Positions 1 through 13,800 of a stretch of 64,000 nt of DNA are shown here, one piece after another (position 1 is the first letter of the stretch; each line of letters starts with the position of its first letter). The position numbers and the translations under genes are program-made. This stretch comes from Amblyomma americanum. Taxonomy: Eukaryota; Arthropoda; Arachnida; Ixodida; Ixodidae. The stretch is from positions 75,201,850 to 75,265,849 of the forward strand of contig NC_135507.1 in the NCBI RefSeq assembly GCF_052857255.1, in the 5' to 3' direction. The notes beneath the pieces were generated by a model. The model was not told where the DNA came from, ran no database searches, and was given only the letters and a program-made list of their open reading frames with translations.

Positions 1-862
1 TAGACAGTACTTCAATATCGAGGCACAGGCCACTGTCAAGGGCCACAACAGTGGCCACACCATTGCAACTTTTATGACCCCTCTTCTGCCAAGTGCCGTC
101 ATACATAACAGCGGCGTCTGCACCGCCAATACGAGCCTCGATTTCTCGGGCCTTGTCAAGATTTTTTGCAGCAGCGTTCATGGCGGCGGATTGCACCTTC
201 TTTGCTATTGCATGGAAGGACTTCTGGTGCATCGGTTTTGGAAGGCCGATGATCGTGCATAACCGCACGAGTTGATTGCAACCAGCACTGGTTGCGCGAG
301 CGGCGACGACAGCCTTCACATTTACAGCAAAGCTGTCGTGAGCACTCCCGCTCATGTAACTTCACTGCGTGCTTGTGTCTCCACTTGCCGCCATGTCCAC
401 GCTGATGTTTCCGCTTGCCGCTGCATGCTTCGAGGTGTATGACGACGACAGAACCGATTTGGGGCACTCACTGTTTCCGCAGCAGCGTTCTACGTACGAC
501 GAAAGTCCCTTGCGATTTCGGGGCGACTCCCAGACGCACAGTTGGCACTCTTGACAAACTGGACACTCCGCACCTTTCATGAGCACCGTTAGTGCATCAA
601 AGTCACAAATGACCGCGCTGGCTGAGCTGTCACATCTTCTTTCTTCGTTTTTGATGAGACCAATCTCCTTCTTAGATGCACTAACAAAGTGCACGGCGGA
701 GTCGATCATGTCGGTGCCGCTGCCGTCATTAGGCCTAGGAGGTTTCGGGACGCTCTTCTCACAAATAGTTTTTGGCGTCGACTTGCGCCTCCTGCCTTTG
801 AATTTATATTTGCTACGGAACTTTTGCACGTGGACATTGCGCCTTTTCGGACTGACCACGAT
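1..862 (-). pseudogene. Mutator-like (MULE) transposase N-terminal half, one in-frame stop, runs off the window
   Basis: From about 862 leftward the frame reads RRNVHVQKFRSKYKFKGRR, then CPVCQECQLCVW (zinc-finger-like cysteines). After a single in-frame TGA at 364-362 it continues without a shift: VRLCTIIGLPKPMHQKSFHA, then MYDGTWQKRGHKSCNGVAT and LDSGLCLDIEVLS at the window edge. This is the conserved core of the Mutator-like transposase domain common in arthropod genomes, where the DGTW aspartate is probably catalytic. The C-terminal part is outside the window. The frame is open upstream to 1219 but I place the protein start near VHVQKF. The lone stop suggests recent loss of function, or a sequencing error. 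Confidence 0.75.
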
Positions 863-1376
863 TACACCAAAAAAAAAACGCAGAAGTGATCGTGGCAGTC
901 TCGCGAAGCTCGCAACAGGGAAAGAAACAGCAGAACCTGTGCATAGGCTTCGCTGCACAAACCGGCCACCCGGAGCCAATGGTGGCGTCGGAATCGCTCC
1001 ACATGATCGAAGAGAGGCTTGAAAGCGACGGCAAAATGAGCTTTCTTTATTATTTTTTACTGAAGATACGAAACTGGCAGCCGTTTCATGGGCGAGAATA
1101 AGGCTCGGCCTATCTCCGGGAAGCGATCGCCATGGTGTGCGGCGAAGGTGCTTTGCATGGCAGGCGCGCAAATATGGGCAACTTTCGGGGATATTTTCGA
1201 TTTCTCCACAGACCATCACTCATTCAGACACATTATTTACTTATTTCTGGTCCGAATATCGCTTTCATTTTACGAGAGAAGGTAGCTGAAGCCTAAAAAT
1301 GTTAAAACAATAAAAAACAAAAATAAAAATTTTTGAAAAAAATTGTATTTTTTCATTTGCATCTCCCCTTAAAAGG
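863..1376 (-). mobile_element. 5' flank of the MULE, ending in a TTAAGGGGAGATGC-type terminus
   Basis: Upstream of the transposase on the minus strand lies leader sequence, then a very AT-rich block (about 1297-1360, runs of A and T). A possible terminus follows at about 1368-1376, read on the minus strand as ttaaggggagatgc. The partner terminus is outside the window, so the boundary is only suggested. Confidence 0.4.
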
Positions 1377-3227
1377 CAATGGTTCACTGATTCTGACTAT
1401 TGCTTTCAGCCAGTGCAACCAGTAATGACTGTCGATCATTGACCAAAGCAGTTGCGCAACCTCTGCAACTTCCAAATATAAATGGGCCTAAAGAAGAAAG
1501 TAGAGTTACAAATGCTATTATGGTTGCTATGCTATGGCTCACCACAACTTTGACTGGACAACAACTGCATAGCCCACACTGGGAAGTAGCAACACAGCTG
1601 CAGAAAACCAACATGCACTGATGGCACATGGTAACAGGTGGTAATGGCAAGTAAGACTGCACACACGGCCTTTTTTAAAGGTCCCCAAGGCCACAGGGAG
1701 AAATTTTTAGGTGTACAGACAAGAATCCAGAGCCGTTCTCCAGTGTGGCCATTTTCTGCCGACTGGGACTACTGGCCTGCGGCAGCTCCGCAGGGGCGCC
1801 TGCATATAGCCGCGATTTACAGCCTTTTGGGCGCTAAGAAAAGCATTGCCGAGTATGCTTCCACTGCGCGCTTGTGTTGCAGGAGGACTTTGTATTATTA
1901 AAGAGACAAAAATGATGCATTAATCATTACATTTAGTTTGACATTCGCATCAATCTTACCAGCGTTTAGCACACACTGGTTATGCTATCGCTACCGTCTG
2001 GGTGCTCCATCGCAGAGAAAACTTTTTGGTCGATAGCATGCACTAGGTGTATGGCTAGCCTGCAGTTCAAATCCCAATGCGCTCTTAATCGTTCCTGCCA
2101 GCTATAAAAGCATCTCCCACAAATAGGGCTTTGTTGTCGCCTGCATGGCGGTGCGCCAGTCACAACAAGTTATCGTTGCGAGCTCAACCAAGCGCAGGGC
2201 TAACAGAAAACAAATTTTGTCCTGATTTATGCTACTTGGTGAATAAAAACGTAATGTCGCTTAATTTATCAAAGCTTGAATAAATATCAGAAGAGAAGCC
2301 AGATTTCACGAATTCTGCAGCCCGAAGTCAATCGCGTTTATTTTATTCGGAAGCTCTGGACGCTTGTGACAGTGTCGCATAGCAGTTTGCTAAGTGCCAC
2401 AGACTGCAATACAACTGTGTATATTTTGCTGTGATTCGGGCAGATACCAAGTGCCAGAAGATAGTACGGTCAGCCCTTACACCTTGCTGATCCCTCTGAC
2501 ATATGTGCGGAAACAGCAACTTAAACTGGTAACGGTCGAGCTTGCAGTCCTGTACACAAAATGCGTTTAATGGAAACAATAGCAAGCACAGCACATGGAA
2601 GCCAAAGGCATACTGGTGATCGAAAACATGCGCTTCGCCTGGACAACCTTCATTCTGCAGCTGGCCGATCTGGTCCCCACATTCACATCACTGCGCCATC
2701 GAGTAAAATCAATAAATCATGCATAAAATTATGATAGCTGTTAGTGCACATAAAAGACTGCAATAACTGATACGCCAGCACAAACATCTGCTAATAGGTA
2801 ACGGTTTCCAGCCTGCGCCCTGCCTGGTCAACTACTTTCGTAAGTCACCATAACAAGCAACATCTAGCGTCAGATAACTGCAGTCAGGTCTGGCAGAGAT
2901 AAAATGTGAGTAGCGATGCACAGCAAACACCCACATACGTTAGGTGATGCAGTGCATCAATGACGGAAGTGAAGAGCACATAAATATGCATGCTACACGC
3001 AGCGCCGGCGTGACACGCAGTCCACCTGGCCACGTTCACCGACGGATGGCGATTGGTGTCAAGAGTAGGAGCACGTCCGCAGCCTGCATTCGAGGGTAAA
3101 AGAACCTGGTCTATAGCTGAGGACTTCATCTCATAGTTAGAAAAGGCCAGAGGGGTCAGAACAAGCAGAGTTTTTCTCTCTTTTCAGACTTAGAACTTTG
3201 GGCGGGCAAGCAGAAAGTGCCCAACTA
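1377..3227. other. Non-coding stretch, no recognised gene
   Basis: Open frames are short and unrelated to anything I recognise. A fragment starting aaaggtccccaaggccac near 1677 resembles the start of a common tick intergenic repeat. Otherwise I see nothing definite. Confidence 0.5.
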
Positions 3228-4324
3228 CAATAGAACCTCAATTATACGACTTTCAGAGGAGCACGTGAAACCATCGAAGAGTAATTGGAAATATCGCACA
3301 ACTGATGCATTCGCGTAATAAATGCAGCCGCCAATCTGGCTTTCAAAAATTAATTAAAATTCTTTTCCCCGCACTTTAAAAGAGCGGCCGTTTTTGTTCT
3401 GCGTGAATTATTTTTGAGACCCCTTCAAGCCAGGCTTCTCACTGTCGAACAAGCGGATTTAGACAAGGCGCATGTGCGTTTCAGTCTCTGCATGTTAAGT
3501 AGACGTCACATGCACCTCGAAAATTATGATTTGAACGATGCACCAGAAATACATATGGCTGCTCCCACACTACAAAGTGCGTAGCACCACCATGCCAGCG
3601 ACATGTCTTTCTGGTCAGACTTCATCTAAAACCGCTGTGACTTCGTGGGAGCTGTGCCTGTACTAGGAATTCATATCATAAAAGAAAAATGAGAAACGAA
3701 AACACAATGTTCGCCTGCAACGCGAATGCGCCAGTGGTGCACCTTCCGCAGCAAGAAGCGGCCCACCTGGTGACAGCGTGACGCTCGCTCCTGGCTTGCT
3801 CGGTGTTGTTGCACTCAATGTGCTCCTCACTGAAGCCGCGGTGGAAAGTGCTGTCGAACTAGCAGCCGAGGATTACAAAAATTTCTAATCTTGTAACCGC
3901 CTGCACATTAACTTCATGCTGGTACGCACGTACAACTGAATTTCCTAACGCCTTTGTCAGTGAAGCGGCGGAAAAACGGGCCAGGCGAACCACCTCGCAC
4001 CAACGGCTGCAGGTAGCACGCATGGAGTCTGAGCCTAAACCACTGGCAGAACTGTCATTACAGGCTGTCATGCGCATGTCTCCATCTTGATTCCAGTCTG
4101 GAACCAACTCGGTTGACGTGGCATCTGCCAATAAAGTGCTCCGCCATTGTCGCTCATTCTGGACTGTTCCCACCGGTTGTCACCCGAAGCAGGTCGGGCA
4201 TGACTATCATATAATCGAGACTTTTAATGCATTATTCCCATACGAAATTCTTAGAGCCTGCACCAATTTGTCGTAAAATGCAGGTTGTCATATTAGTGGG
4301 GGATGCATAATCGGGGTTCCACTG
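3228..4324. mobile_element. Pogo-type MITE with TA target duplication
   Basis: The left end reads ta-caatagaacctcaattat; the right end, reverse-complemented, reads ta-cagtggaaccccgattat. Imperfect terminal inverted repeats of about 25 bp are flanked by TA at 3226-3227 and 4325-4326. No transposase is visible inside, so it is a non-autonomous derivative, presumably mobilised by a pogo/Tigger transposase. Confidence 0.65.
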
Positions 4325-4639
4325 TATAAAACTCAAAAGCAAACCCTGTAGCTCGAAGAGTTTTGACATACTGTACAAAGCATCGGGCACCATATATGCA
4401 CGTGGCATTTGAACTGCCAAACATTTTCTGTTATTGAAACTAATTTTGATGGGATATAAAATAGCCACGTCAAGCAGATCGGGTGCTTGATAAAGCAAAT
4501 TGGCTCTGATGTAGAAGGCAACAGGCAGGAGCTGAGCAATTATATGCCACAAGGTACAAGGACACACGAAGGGATGCACACATGAATATACAGTATAACG
4601 AGGCAAGCGGGCAAGGTGCCGGCGCTTAGACACACGCAC
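4325..4639. other. Short spacer between MITE and SNAPC4 exon H
   Basis: Intron-like sequence following the donor of exon H. Open frames here are shadows; nothing recognised. Confidence 0.5.
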
Positions 4640-4850
4640 CGTTAGTCACAGCCTGCCACTCCTCATGCTCGTAGGCAGCCATGTTGCGCCACAGGGGACG
4701 ATACAGAGGCTGGGCGTACTGGGCAATGGCCCTGTTCAGGGACCTGGCCTGAGTGGGCGCATGGTGTGACCAGCGGCCGCTCTGGAACTTGTGCAGCAAC
4801 CGCCGGTACAGCCGCAGGCACGTTTCCCGGTCCACAATCTCGCTGTCACA
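4640..4850 (-). CDS. SNAPC4: Probable SNAPC4 exon H (downstream of Myb domain)
   Basis: The open frame reads CDSEIVDRETCLRLYRRLL and continues to AAYEHEEWQAVTNG. The acceptor chosen is ctgtgcag/TGT because it fits phase 0 from exon G, but its polypyrimidine tract is poor and the frame is open upstream to about 4901. The donor is ACG/GTGCGT, phase 1. Its composition is coding-like, and position and strand fit, but this part of SNAPC4 is poorly conserved and I assign it by context. Any further 3' exons should lie to the left, possibly outside the window. Confidence 0.6.
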
Positions 4851-7800
4851 CTGCACAGTGCGTTTCCAGGGTTTGATACCTGGCAAGACTTCTGGCCACA
4901 TGTTTCTCGCCTCTCAGGCACTCAGTGCAGTACCCGCAGATGGATTGTTGCACTGCACACATGATGCGCCATCATTTTTCTTTCTTCTATCCCTGAATAA
5001 AGGTGCCTGCAAACAGCTCATGGATGCCCTCCACGAGATGGTTTGGACATCACCGAACACAGAGGCTCTATGCTTTGTTACAAATGCCCTCACCTCCAAC
5101 CGACTGCTGTAGAGAGAATGGAATGCAACCCTGTGCATCAACTGCTCCTGGCCTTAAGAAAACATCCAGATGTTTTCTTTGTTCCAGCGACCATAAAGTT
5201 ATGAGATTAATCGCACTAACACATGTTTAACCACAAGGTCCTCGTTACAAAGAACTATGGGGACACTTTAGTTACGTTAAGAGTGGAATGCGATAGCATT
5301 AGATTGCAGGTTTGTCGCAGCAGCTTCTGTTGCAACTTGCAAGTGTGTTTGCATCAGTTTCTCTGCATCTGTTGGTCTGTCAACGGCCATATTCAGACTG
5401 CTACACTCAAATCTTGTTATAACAAACAGGCAAAAAAATTGCAAAATATTACGTACAGCCGAAATGCAATGTAATACTTTGTCAGAAGTGCACACAAGAG
5501 CAGTGCAATTTAGTCAGTGAAGAGAAGGCAACTCAGGCGATCCTTACTAGAGAAACGAAAAAACCTTTTTATGCATTTCATTGATGTTTCGAAGGCACTC
5601 GCAGAGATTTCGAAGAGTGCAAAAAACCGAGCACTAGTTATGTTGGCTTTCCCACACAGCACCGCAAGCAGGCAGTGCCGACACAGGTTAAAGGGCAGCC
5701 AAGGTGAATTTCCCGCAATACAGCCGTCTCGCGTGGAAAGCGGTAAGCCATAGTGAAGCTGCCACCACTTTCACTAACTCCGTGACAACTGGCATAAGGG
5801 CAGGGTGGACACTGCAAGGCTTCAACAGTCCCTACCGCTGCTTCCAAAGGGGCTGTCACAGGTGCGAGAGGCTTAATGCTTGTTGACGCCTGGCTTAAAA
5901 CCCTCCACGCTGCTCTATATTTCGTGGCACTGCTGGCGAGCACGAGATAAATGCTTGAGCCTAAACCGAACGCTTGCCACACCACCATCAGTCATTCTTG
6001 TAGTGCGACAAAGCCTGCAATCCAAGCAAGCACCACCTGGCACAAGGTAGTCCGATATATCCAATTTATGGTTAACCGCGCCTGACATATACGGTGGAAA
6101 CGGCATGTGTTTACAAAAAATATTTAGGAGTTCAATAAAGCCAATATTTTTGTAATATCCATGAGCTGCAGGAGCAGGTATCCGCTATGCTGACACCATA
6201 AACGGCCCCGGGTTGCTCCTGATGTGAACTTTAATGCTATCTAGAAACTAGGTTGCTCACAACCCGGTGGGCAGGTTGTTGTGACTTTACTAGGTCACGT
6301 GACCTCTCTCGACTAGTCACTGGTTTAATCACCACCTTCCAGAGTGGGCAGATTGTGCTGACGTTGCAAGGCCACGTGACCATTCTTGATCAATCAGCGA
6401 ATTTCATGACACCAGACATCAGGGGGTTTCGGTGTGACTACAACACTAATGCTATCGCATAAAAAAAACACCCTTTCAGCTCTGCCCCAGTGCAAAGAAA
6501 TAAAAAGGGTGGATGCACTACACCCCTCTAGACAGTCTGAATTATGCCTGCATCATCATCCTCAAGGCTCATGCTCACCTGCGCGGCTTTCTCAATGGAC
6601 AGCAGTGGGTGGCATATTTTTGGCGCAAGGGCAACTTGCACCACAAGTAATAAGGGCCCTTAAGTAAAAACCACCGGCCGCAAGGGCAGACTGTCTATTG
6701 ATGCGTATAGGTGAAGACGAGAGTAGCCGGTTATGACATCAGGCAGCTATGACATGGTTATGCCATCATCAGGCAGCTTCGCCCTCCCGCCATTGCATTT
6801 TAACACGATAGCAGTAGGGAGCTCGTGTTGCAGGAAATCCGGTGGCGGCAGCGTTGACTGTGAGCGAAATGTCCAATGAAAATCCCCAGAGAAGCAACAC
6901 AGAAGGTAGGTGGTGCAGCTAGGTCATGCGACCTTTAGGCGTCATCACAGCCTGATCACCAGATTGTGAGCAAACTGCCCACTGTGGCAGGCGGCCGTTA
7001 AATTAATGATTGGTCATGAGATGTTGCTGGAAAGAGCAACCTGGATTACGCAAGTACCACCACCAGTGGCAGCACTTGCCATCGCAGGGCAGTGGCACAT
7101 CACTTAAGGGGGGACACAGCGCTTTCGGGCTGAAAATTCGTGAAGAAAATGGGTTTTTCAATATTGTCATATACGGATTCACGAGGTCATTTTGCATCTG
7201 ACGTGGAATTTTTGAAAAGAAATATCCAGCATTTGCTTGGTAATAGCCATTTAAATTTACAAAGGCGCATGACTTGCCTTTTAAACTGAGGTCAAATCAT
7301 GCCTCGCCATCGCTCGGTACCTAAGCGCTCCCCCGACGCCTTTTTGGTCACGTTCGAAAGCTCGCGGCTGCAGCTTTCTTTAAATCAGTAAGCAACGCTA
7401 GGATTTTTCCATTCGCGGACAAAATGACCACAAAGAAAACTTGCGTGCCGCGTTGTCATTGGTTAGAAAAGCCATTTGATCAAAATGGAGCTCTGCGATT
7501 TTGTAGGCCTCGGGTTAGGCTTGTCTGCTCAAGAAGTGCAGCGCCATTTTGAGAGAGTGCCACGCGGCGCGTGTGGATGAAGTATCCCTCGTTTCATCGG
7601 TTTGGCGCCCGGAAACGGAGAAAACGCAAAAGGCACAAGGAGCCAGGACTATCGCAGCCTCCGCAGACCGAAGGTCAAATGCGGATGGCGCGGATGGTGC
7701 GCTGCCAACCGTGAAGCGCGTCGCAGACCCGCACCGTCAACGACAAATCGCTAGTGCCGTTGCCAGCTCCGCTCCCGAGCAAAAATGAAGAAAACGCTGT

Positions 7801-10800
7801 TCGTATTGACACTGGAATTGACACAGCCTCAGCAGGGCAAAGGTCGAAGTCAAAGTGTTGTTGGAGCGCTGCCAACTGCGTCGTGAACAACCGCGAAGCA
7901 CATCGCGGACCCACGCTGTGGACAACGGCACACCTCCAGTGCCGTCGCCGGCTCTACTCCCGGGCAAAAACGATGTGCAGCTCGAGTTACGCCAGCCGCA
8001 TATGCAATGATGCTGGGACTATGACTGATAGCAATGTGGTTGAAACAAGTGCCTGTGAACGAGTGATACTTCATTTTGAATTGACGCTAGCAACAACGTG
8101 AAAGACGAGCATTTCGTCGCGTCTGTTTCTGAGGCTCCACCAAGAAGTGAAAGTTATCTGTAGGCATCATTAAGATGGCAAAAAGGCGACAGAGAGATGA
8201 AATGCATCCTGATTATGCCCCTGGTGTATTCCTATGAGTTTGAAGTTGTTTCTGTCGCATAAAGATGGTTGGAAACGTTTTTTGTCGTTTTCTCAGAACA
8301 CCAATTTTGACAGATTTGCAATAGTGCAGGGATGATATCCCTGGTTCTAGGTGGGCTAGCTTCACAATCCTTTCTGTGTTGGAAAGATGAACTCACAGAG
8401 TGAAATAAGACTAAATCAAGACCAACTGCCAATCAGCATAATTTTAAAACAATACATTTCGTCTGAGCCGCTATATTGAATTTTCCTTGGTAAAGCTTAA
8501 TGTGCTATAACTTCTGTTCAAATGTGCCTAAAACAACCATTTTTGTCTTAATGCACTCCATGGACATTCTAGATCATGTCTATAGGCACCCTGCAGATGT
8601 AACTCCGGCGCCGACGCGGGCGCCTCTAGCGGCGGCCCGAGCGTCCCTTGGGGGCCGCAGCGAGCAAGCGCGCCGACCGAGTAGCATCGCTGTTTCCTTA
8701 ATTCCTAATTAATGACATGCTGAATAAAGAATATAAATTACTCAAACCTCTCGGGAAAGTTAAGTCGTTTGAAAATCATTCTGCCTCCGCTTTCTTGTAA
8801 TTGATAACAGTGAAAGCTTTCTCCTTTTCTGGGCCATCCAAAAAGTTCTAGTTCCTTTTCAGAGCATTCGGAAGCCGCTGGGGCGACTTCGTCGTTGGGT
8901 AGTGCCTCTGCGCGAAGCATGTCAGTCAACGGACATTTGATGTCCGCGAAAAACCTTATCACATGGCCGACATCAATGATTTTCGCACGCACTGAAAAGT
9001 AAAATAAGATTACATTAATGTACATTCGCAAATATCATCAAGGGATCTTGCTTTCGGAACGAGTGGGGTGATTGCATTTGAGAGCGTGACCAAAACAAGT
9101 TACCGTTTTCCTTTCTCGGCCCATGAACTTTGGACAGTTTCGGGTAAGTTTTGCGCGATGACGGAAGGCCCCAGGCTCGCGGTTGGCTCGTGCAGGAGCT
9201 ACATTTGTACTGTTGAATGTAGAGAGCAACAGCCGCCGTGTGCTTACATTTTCCCGCCACGCCAGCGCGGCAGTCACAGCTAGCTCTGCGGATTCTTCGG
9301 CTTCCGTCGATCTAAAGCACCAGTACAGCGATAAAAAATTGTAAGTCGGCATCTGGAATCTCACATTTGTTTAGAGCACTTGTACAGTGCTTTCGAAGAA
9401 ACTAAACTTACCTCAAGCGTCACGCGTTTTGTCGCTGCGTTTATTCTTGTCTGCGGTATGCATTTTCCCACGATTTCGGAGCCAGCAGCAAGCACAGCTT
9501 CACTGACGTCATAGACGTGGCCCGCTTGCAGTAGTAGTTGACCCTTTTTTAGGTTTGCACCACGAAAAAAAGCGTCAACGTCTTGAAGTTCAAGGAAACC
9601 CGTCGATAAAACAAGGGGCACGCCGTTTACCGCCATACCGCTGCACCGCGTGAGGCGCGTCGTCTGCTGCAGCTATCCCCCGGCGAACGCAAAAGCGGCT
9701 ACGCGGTGGCGCTTCACGACAACCGAAGGTGGTGGCGCCTGGCGGATGCAGGGTGCCTATAAGTGAACTTCACCATGGCATTTACTGTTACAAAATTACC
9801 TGCATGTTCCAAACAAAAACTGCACAATATCTTGAGAACAACTTGTTTCACAGAAAAACAAAACACATATTTGAAATCAGCATATTGAAATATGTAAACA
9901 GGGTAAGTTTCATGAGTATCTATCAAAAAATAAGAAAAATAGTTCTAAGAGGCGTGTCCCCTCTTAACCACTGCACCACGAGTGGTGTGAGGACTCCCAG
10001 GGATCTATGAACGTTAAGTAGAAAATGCCAAATTCCGCATATATTGGCATTAACCCATCAGCTACAGTTAAACCTGGATGTAACGAGCATCCATATAGCG
10101 AATCTCTCGATATTACGAAGTTTCTCAATTCTCGAACGCAGTCCCCATTGAAACGCATGTATTTAAGGGCTCCATGTAACAAAGGTGTTGCGGCAGTCGA
10201 CCTTGATATAACGAACTGGCTACGCGTCTATCTGTTAGCTAGTGCTGAGTTACCCACATTTGGCAGAACCACGTGAAAGTCTTGTGACGATAAAGCATAA
10301 AATGACATGAGAGGTACGCCGATCACAATGAGCAACGCAGTGCTCCAGCGCCATCGGCGTATTTCCAACGCTCTTTTGGAACGACATACCACGTAGCGTT
10401 ACAACAGTTCATGCTCAGAAGCAGCGAAAAATATTAGGGCATAGCAAAAAGAAAAACGAAATGAACAGTGCGCGGCCATCGCCGCCGCGCAGTTGCATGC
10501 GTGATTCTGGCGCCGGTAGCTCTCGCGCATTGGGAGCAGGAACAGTGAAGAGGGCTGGAAACGCAAGGTGAAGAGTCCATTTCCTGGGGCAACAGCGAGG
10601 GGAAGACGGAGAGGGAACATGTGGGTAGCCTCCGTGGTTGGTCTACAAAGGCGGCGTGGCCGCGTGCGTTCTCCTCAAGCTAGTCTGCGATGCCTGCACC
10701 TCCACCACCCTCCCCACCTCACTCGTAGTGGCGTTGGGCGAGCCGTGGCGGAGGTGGTGGCGGCTGCTGCTGCAGTGGCACTGTCAGCACGATCGTGAAC

Positions 10801-13800
10801 CTGGATGTAACGAAAAATCTCGGATTTCAAAAATTTCATTATAACCAGGTTTCACGGTATCTTGTCATACACATAAGACGGAGCTTAAATGTCCACTCCA
10901 ATTTTTTTTTGTGCTTCCCTGCGGGATGGCATCGCGGCACGCATCAACTCAAAGCATCAAACTCCCAATGATGCAATCACAATCACAAAGAAAGTAGCCT
11001 GAAGCCAGTGGAGATCAAAAGCAAAAAAGTGGTGTTCCAACCTCCCTCCACACTCGCACGCAGCCTGAATGACCAGTGACAAAACGAACTGCAAACGGTC
11101 CCGTAGTTTCCGATTCCGGCATGACGCACGTCCTGGCAATTATTGGAATTGGAAATTGGAAGTTTGCCATGCGCTACCTACCGCTCGTCCGAGGAAGCGA
11201 CTGCCAGTGCAAATGAGCAGTGTAAATGGTGTGTAATTCGAATTTTCTTTGGCAGACTTGACTTACATATGAATTAACTTCTTTTTGATGCATGGAGCCC
11301 CATGCATCCTCCAGGAAAATGCCACCGGCACGGGGCGCATGTACTACCTGGCGCACATCCAAAACTACCGTAAAAACCGGATTGGTCAGACCGGAATATA
11401 GGTCGACCCCCAAACTAACCAATTCTAAAAATGAATCTTTTTCAATGGAAAAAGTACCAAGACACCCTTAACTTGAAATAAATGTGACTCGACAGATGGC
11501 ACAATGGTGACAATTTTTATTTTCATTTAAATGCTGCTTGTAGGCACACCCGGCCAATTTTTTAACAGTATTGCCGCCCATCGACCCGCGTGTTTGTTTC
11601 TGACACACAGAAGTATGGCACTATAGAGCAAAGCCCTTCCTCTTCATGAATCGCCGCACCCAGGATGGCGAGCCCTTGAATTGCGCCCTCGTGAGTCTAG
11701 AGGCACGCGCGATCTCTACCGCTTTCACGCGGATGCATTCAGCAGTCACAGGCAGCGATCTTGCACGCAGCACAACCTTTCCTTCCAATTCTGGATATGC
11801 TGTGGTCCACCCATGAAATAATGTTTTCTTCTGGTTGCTGCAAGTTGTAATACGCAGCTTCTGCCTCCGCCAGTACTGAATGCTCTTTTCGGTTACTCCA
11901 AATTCGCGCTGTGCCACCAGGTTCCGTGAGCTTCCGAGTACTCAATCGCGTTTTTCTTGAAGGTGACGGTAAATTGCCGTCGGCTTCCGCTCGTTTTGAA
12001 ACAAAATGCGAAAAAGCAGCCTTTAACCAAAATAGCTTTGCAACAACGAAAACGCAAAATAGCGGTGCTTCGCTACGCCAGCCATGCCGTGCTGTTGCTG
12101 ATGGCAATGGTGATGGAGGCTACTGACTTCAGCTGCCCATTGCTGCAAGATTTCCAGTTTTTCCGCCAATGACTGGTATATAAGACAGGGGTCGACTTTT
12201 CGCATGGTTTTTTGAAAAAAAGTATGACCTATATTCCGGTTTTTACGGTACCTTAGACACTGCAAATAGGTTGGCTCCACATATAGGTCGACTGCGAATT
12301 TCAGGTTAGGAAGGTCAACCTTACCCTCTAACCATGGCACACTACTCAAAGGAACGGCGCAGGCGGCCCACAGACAGTCCTCTACACAGCAATCACTGCA
12401 GAACCATAGGGGTGTTACAAGCTCAGGCCTGCCTCAGCGACATAATTAGGTGTGAAAAATGAAACCACACAAAGCACAAACACATAATTCAGGGAAGCTG
12501 TGAGTTCACTTCGACTAATCGGAAGAGAGGGGCTAGAAGAACCACTCTTGACCAAATCTTAACGTCCGACTCCCCTTCTGCAACGAACAACATCCATTAC
12601 ATATTCCTCCCCAAGAAATGCACACCAAGCGATTTTATGCCTCACTGTTCTCCAGACAAACAAAGTGCGTCCCTCCATCTTGCACCCTCACCTAGCATGA
12701 CGCACAAGACTTTGGGAAAGACCAACCACCTAGCCACTTAAGAGATATGAATACACCAACACTTCCCAAACTATCCCACCCTCACCACAGATTGTCAGAC
12801 TACAAGACCTGAATGTAGGGAGTGTCCTGATATTACGGCTATCGCATAAGTTCATCACCACTCTTGTCTACTCACTTTTCATCACTTCCCCTTTACCAGC
12901 AAAGAGCCATCTCCCACTCCCTGAATCAGCAACCTGTACAAGAGAAAAAGCTGCGCAAAAACGCAAACAAACCTTGACCAGCTTCAAGGCAACCTCTCTC
13001 TGTGTTGATGTGTTGATCATGCGACAAATGCGCCGGTACACGTTTATCCGCCGGTCCATTGCCGTCGTTAGCATACGGGGAACCTCGGCCACCACAGAAT
13101 CAGGTGTTGTATAGAGCTTTTCCAAGTCAGCGGCTGTCACTTTGTCCTTGCCCACCATTTGTGACAACCGTCTGTAGCGTGTCAGCACAGAGTGCGACGT
13201 CCGCCAGGGCATGCCCTTGGCCACCTGCACATGGAAGGATAGAAATTAAAAATCTGAGAATGACTTGATGATGCTGTCATTAGAACAATAAGAGGTAACT
13301 TACATCTGATTTCCCTTCCGAGATGAGCCTAACAAATTATAGATTGCTACCAGATCTGGTTGCATTTTGCAGATAATTAGCAAAAAAAGCTTTGTCACGT
13401 TTAATGACAAAAGGTTGGAAAAGCAACAGCATACAACACCACAAGATCCCACCTTGGTAGTAAGTTATTCACACGGTGATAAAGTTTAGCTATGCAAGCT
13501 TATGAACTGTAGCTTATGAACAAGGTGTAGAATCAAGCCTACATTTAACAACCGAACTGAATCTTTGTGTACACAGACTAAGAACAATCCAAGCCAATGA
13601 GACCTACAGAATCCAGATTAGGGCTACGGCACCAAGTCTCCAAACAAGCATATGTCAGCATGAGTGCTTTCTGTCGTTACAGCAAGCAGACATTTCATTT
13701 TATTTATTTTTCCCTTAAAGGAGCTGAGACATGAAATGTTGAGGCTATAAGCTTGTTATAGGCTTCCTCTGTATGTAAGGTCACCGATGGCAAAGTATTG

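Noticed and set aside
156..467. Cysteine-rich minus-strand protein at the left edge
   Set aside because: It is an alternative frame of the Mutator-like transposase; the real frame carries the DGTW core.
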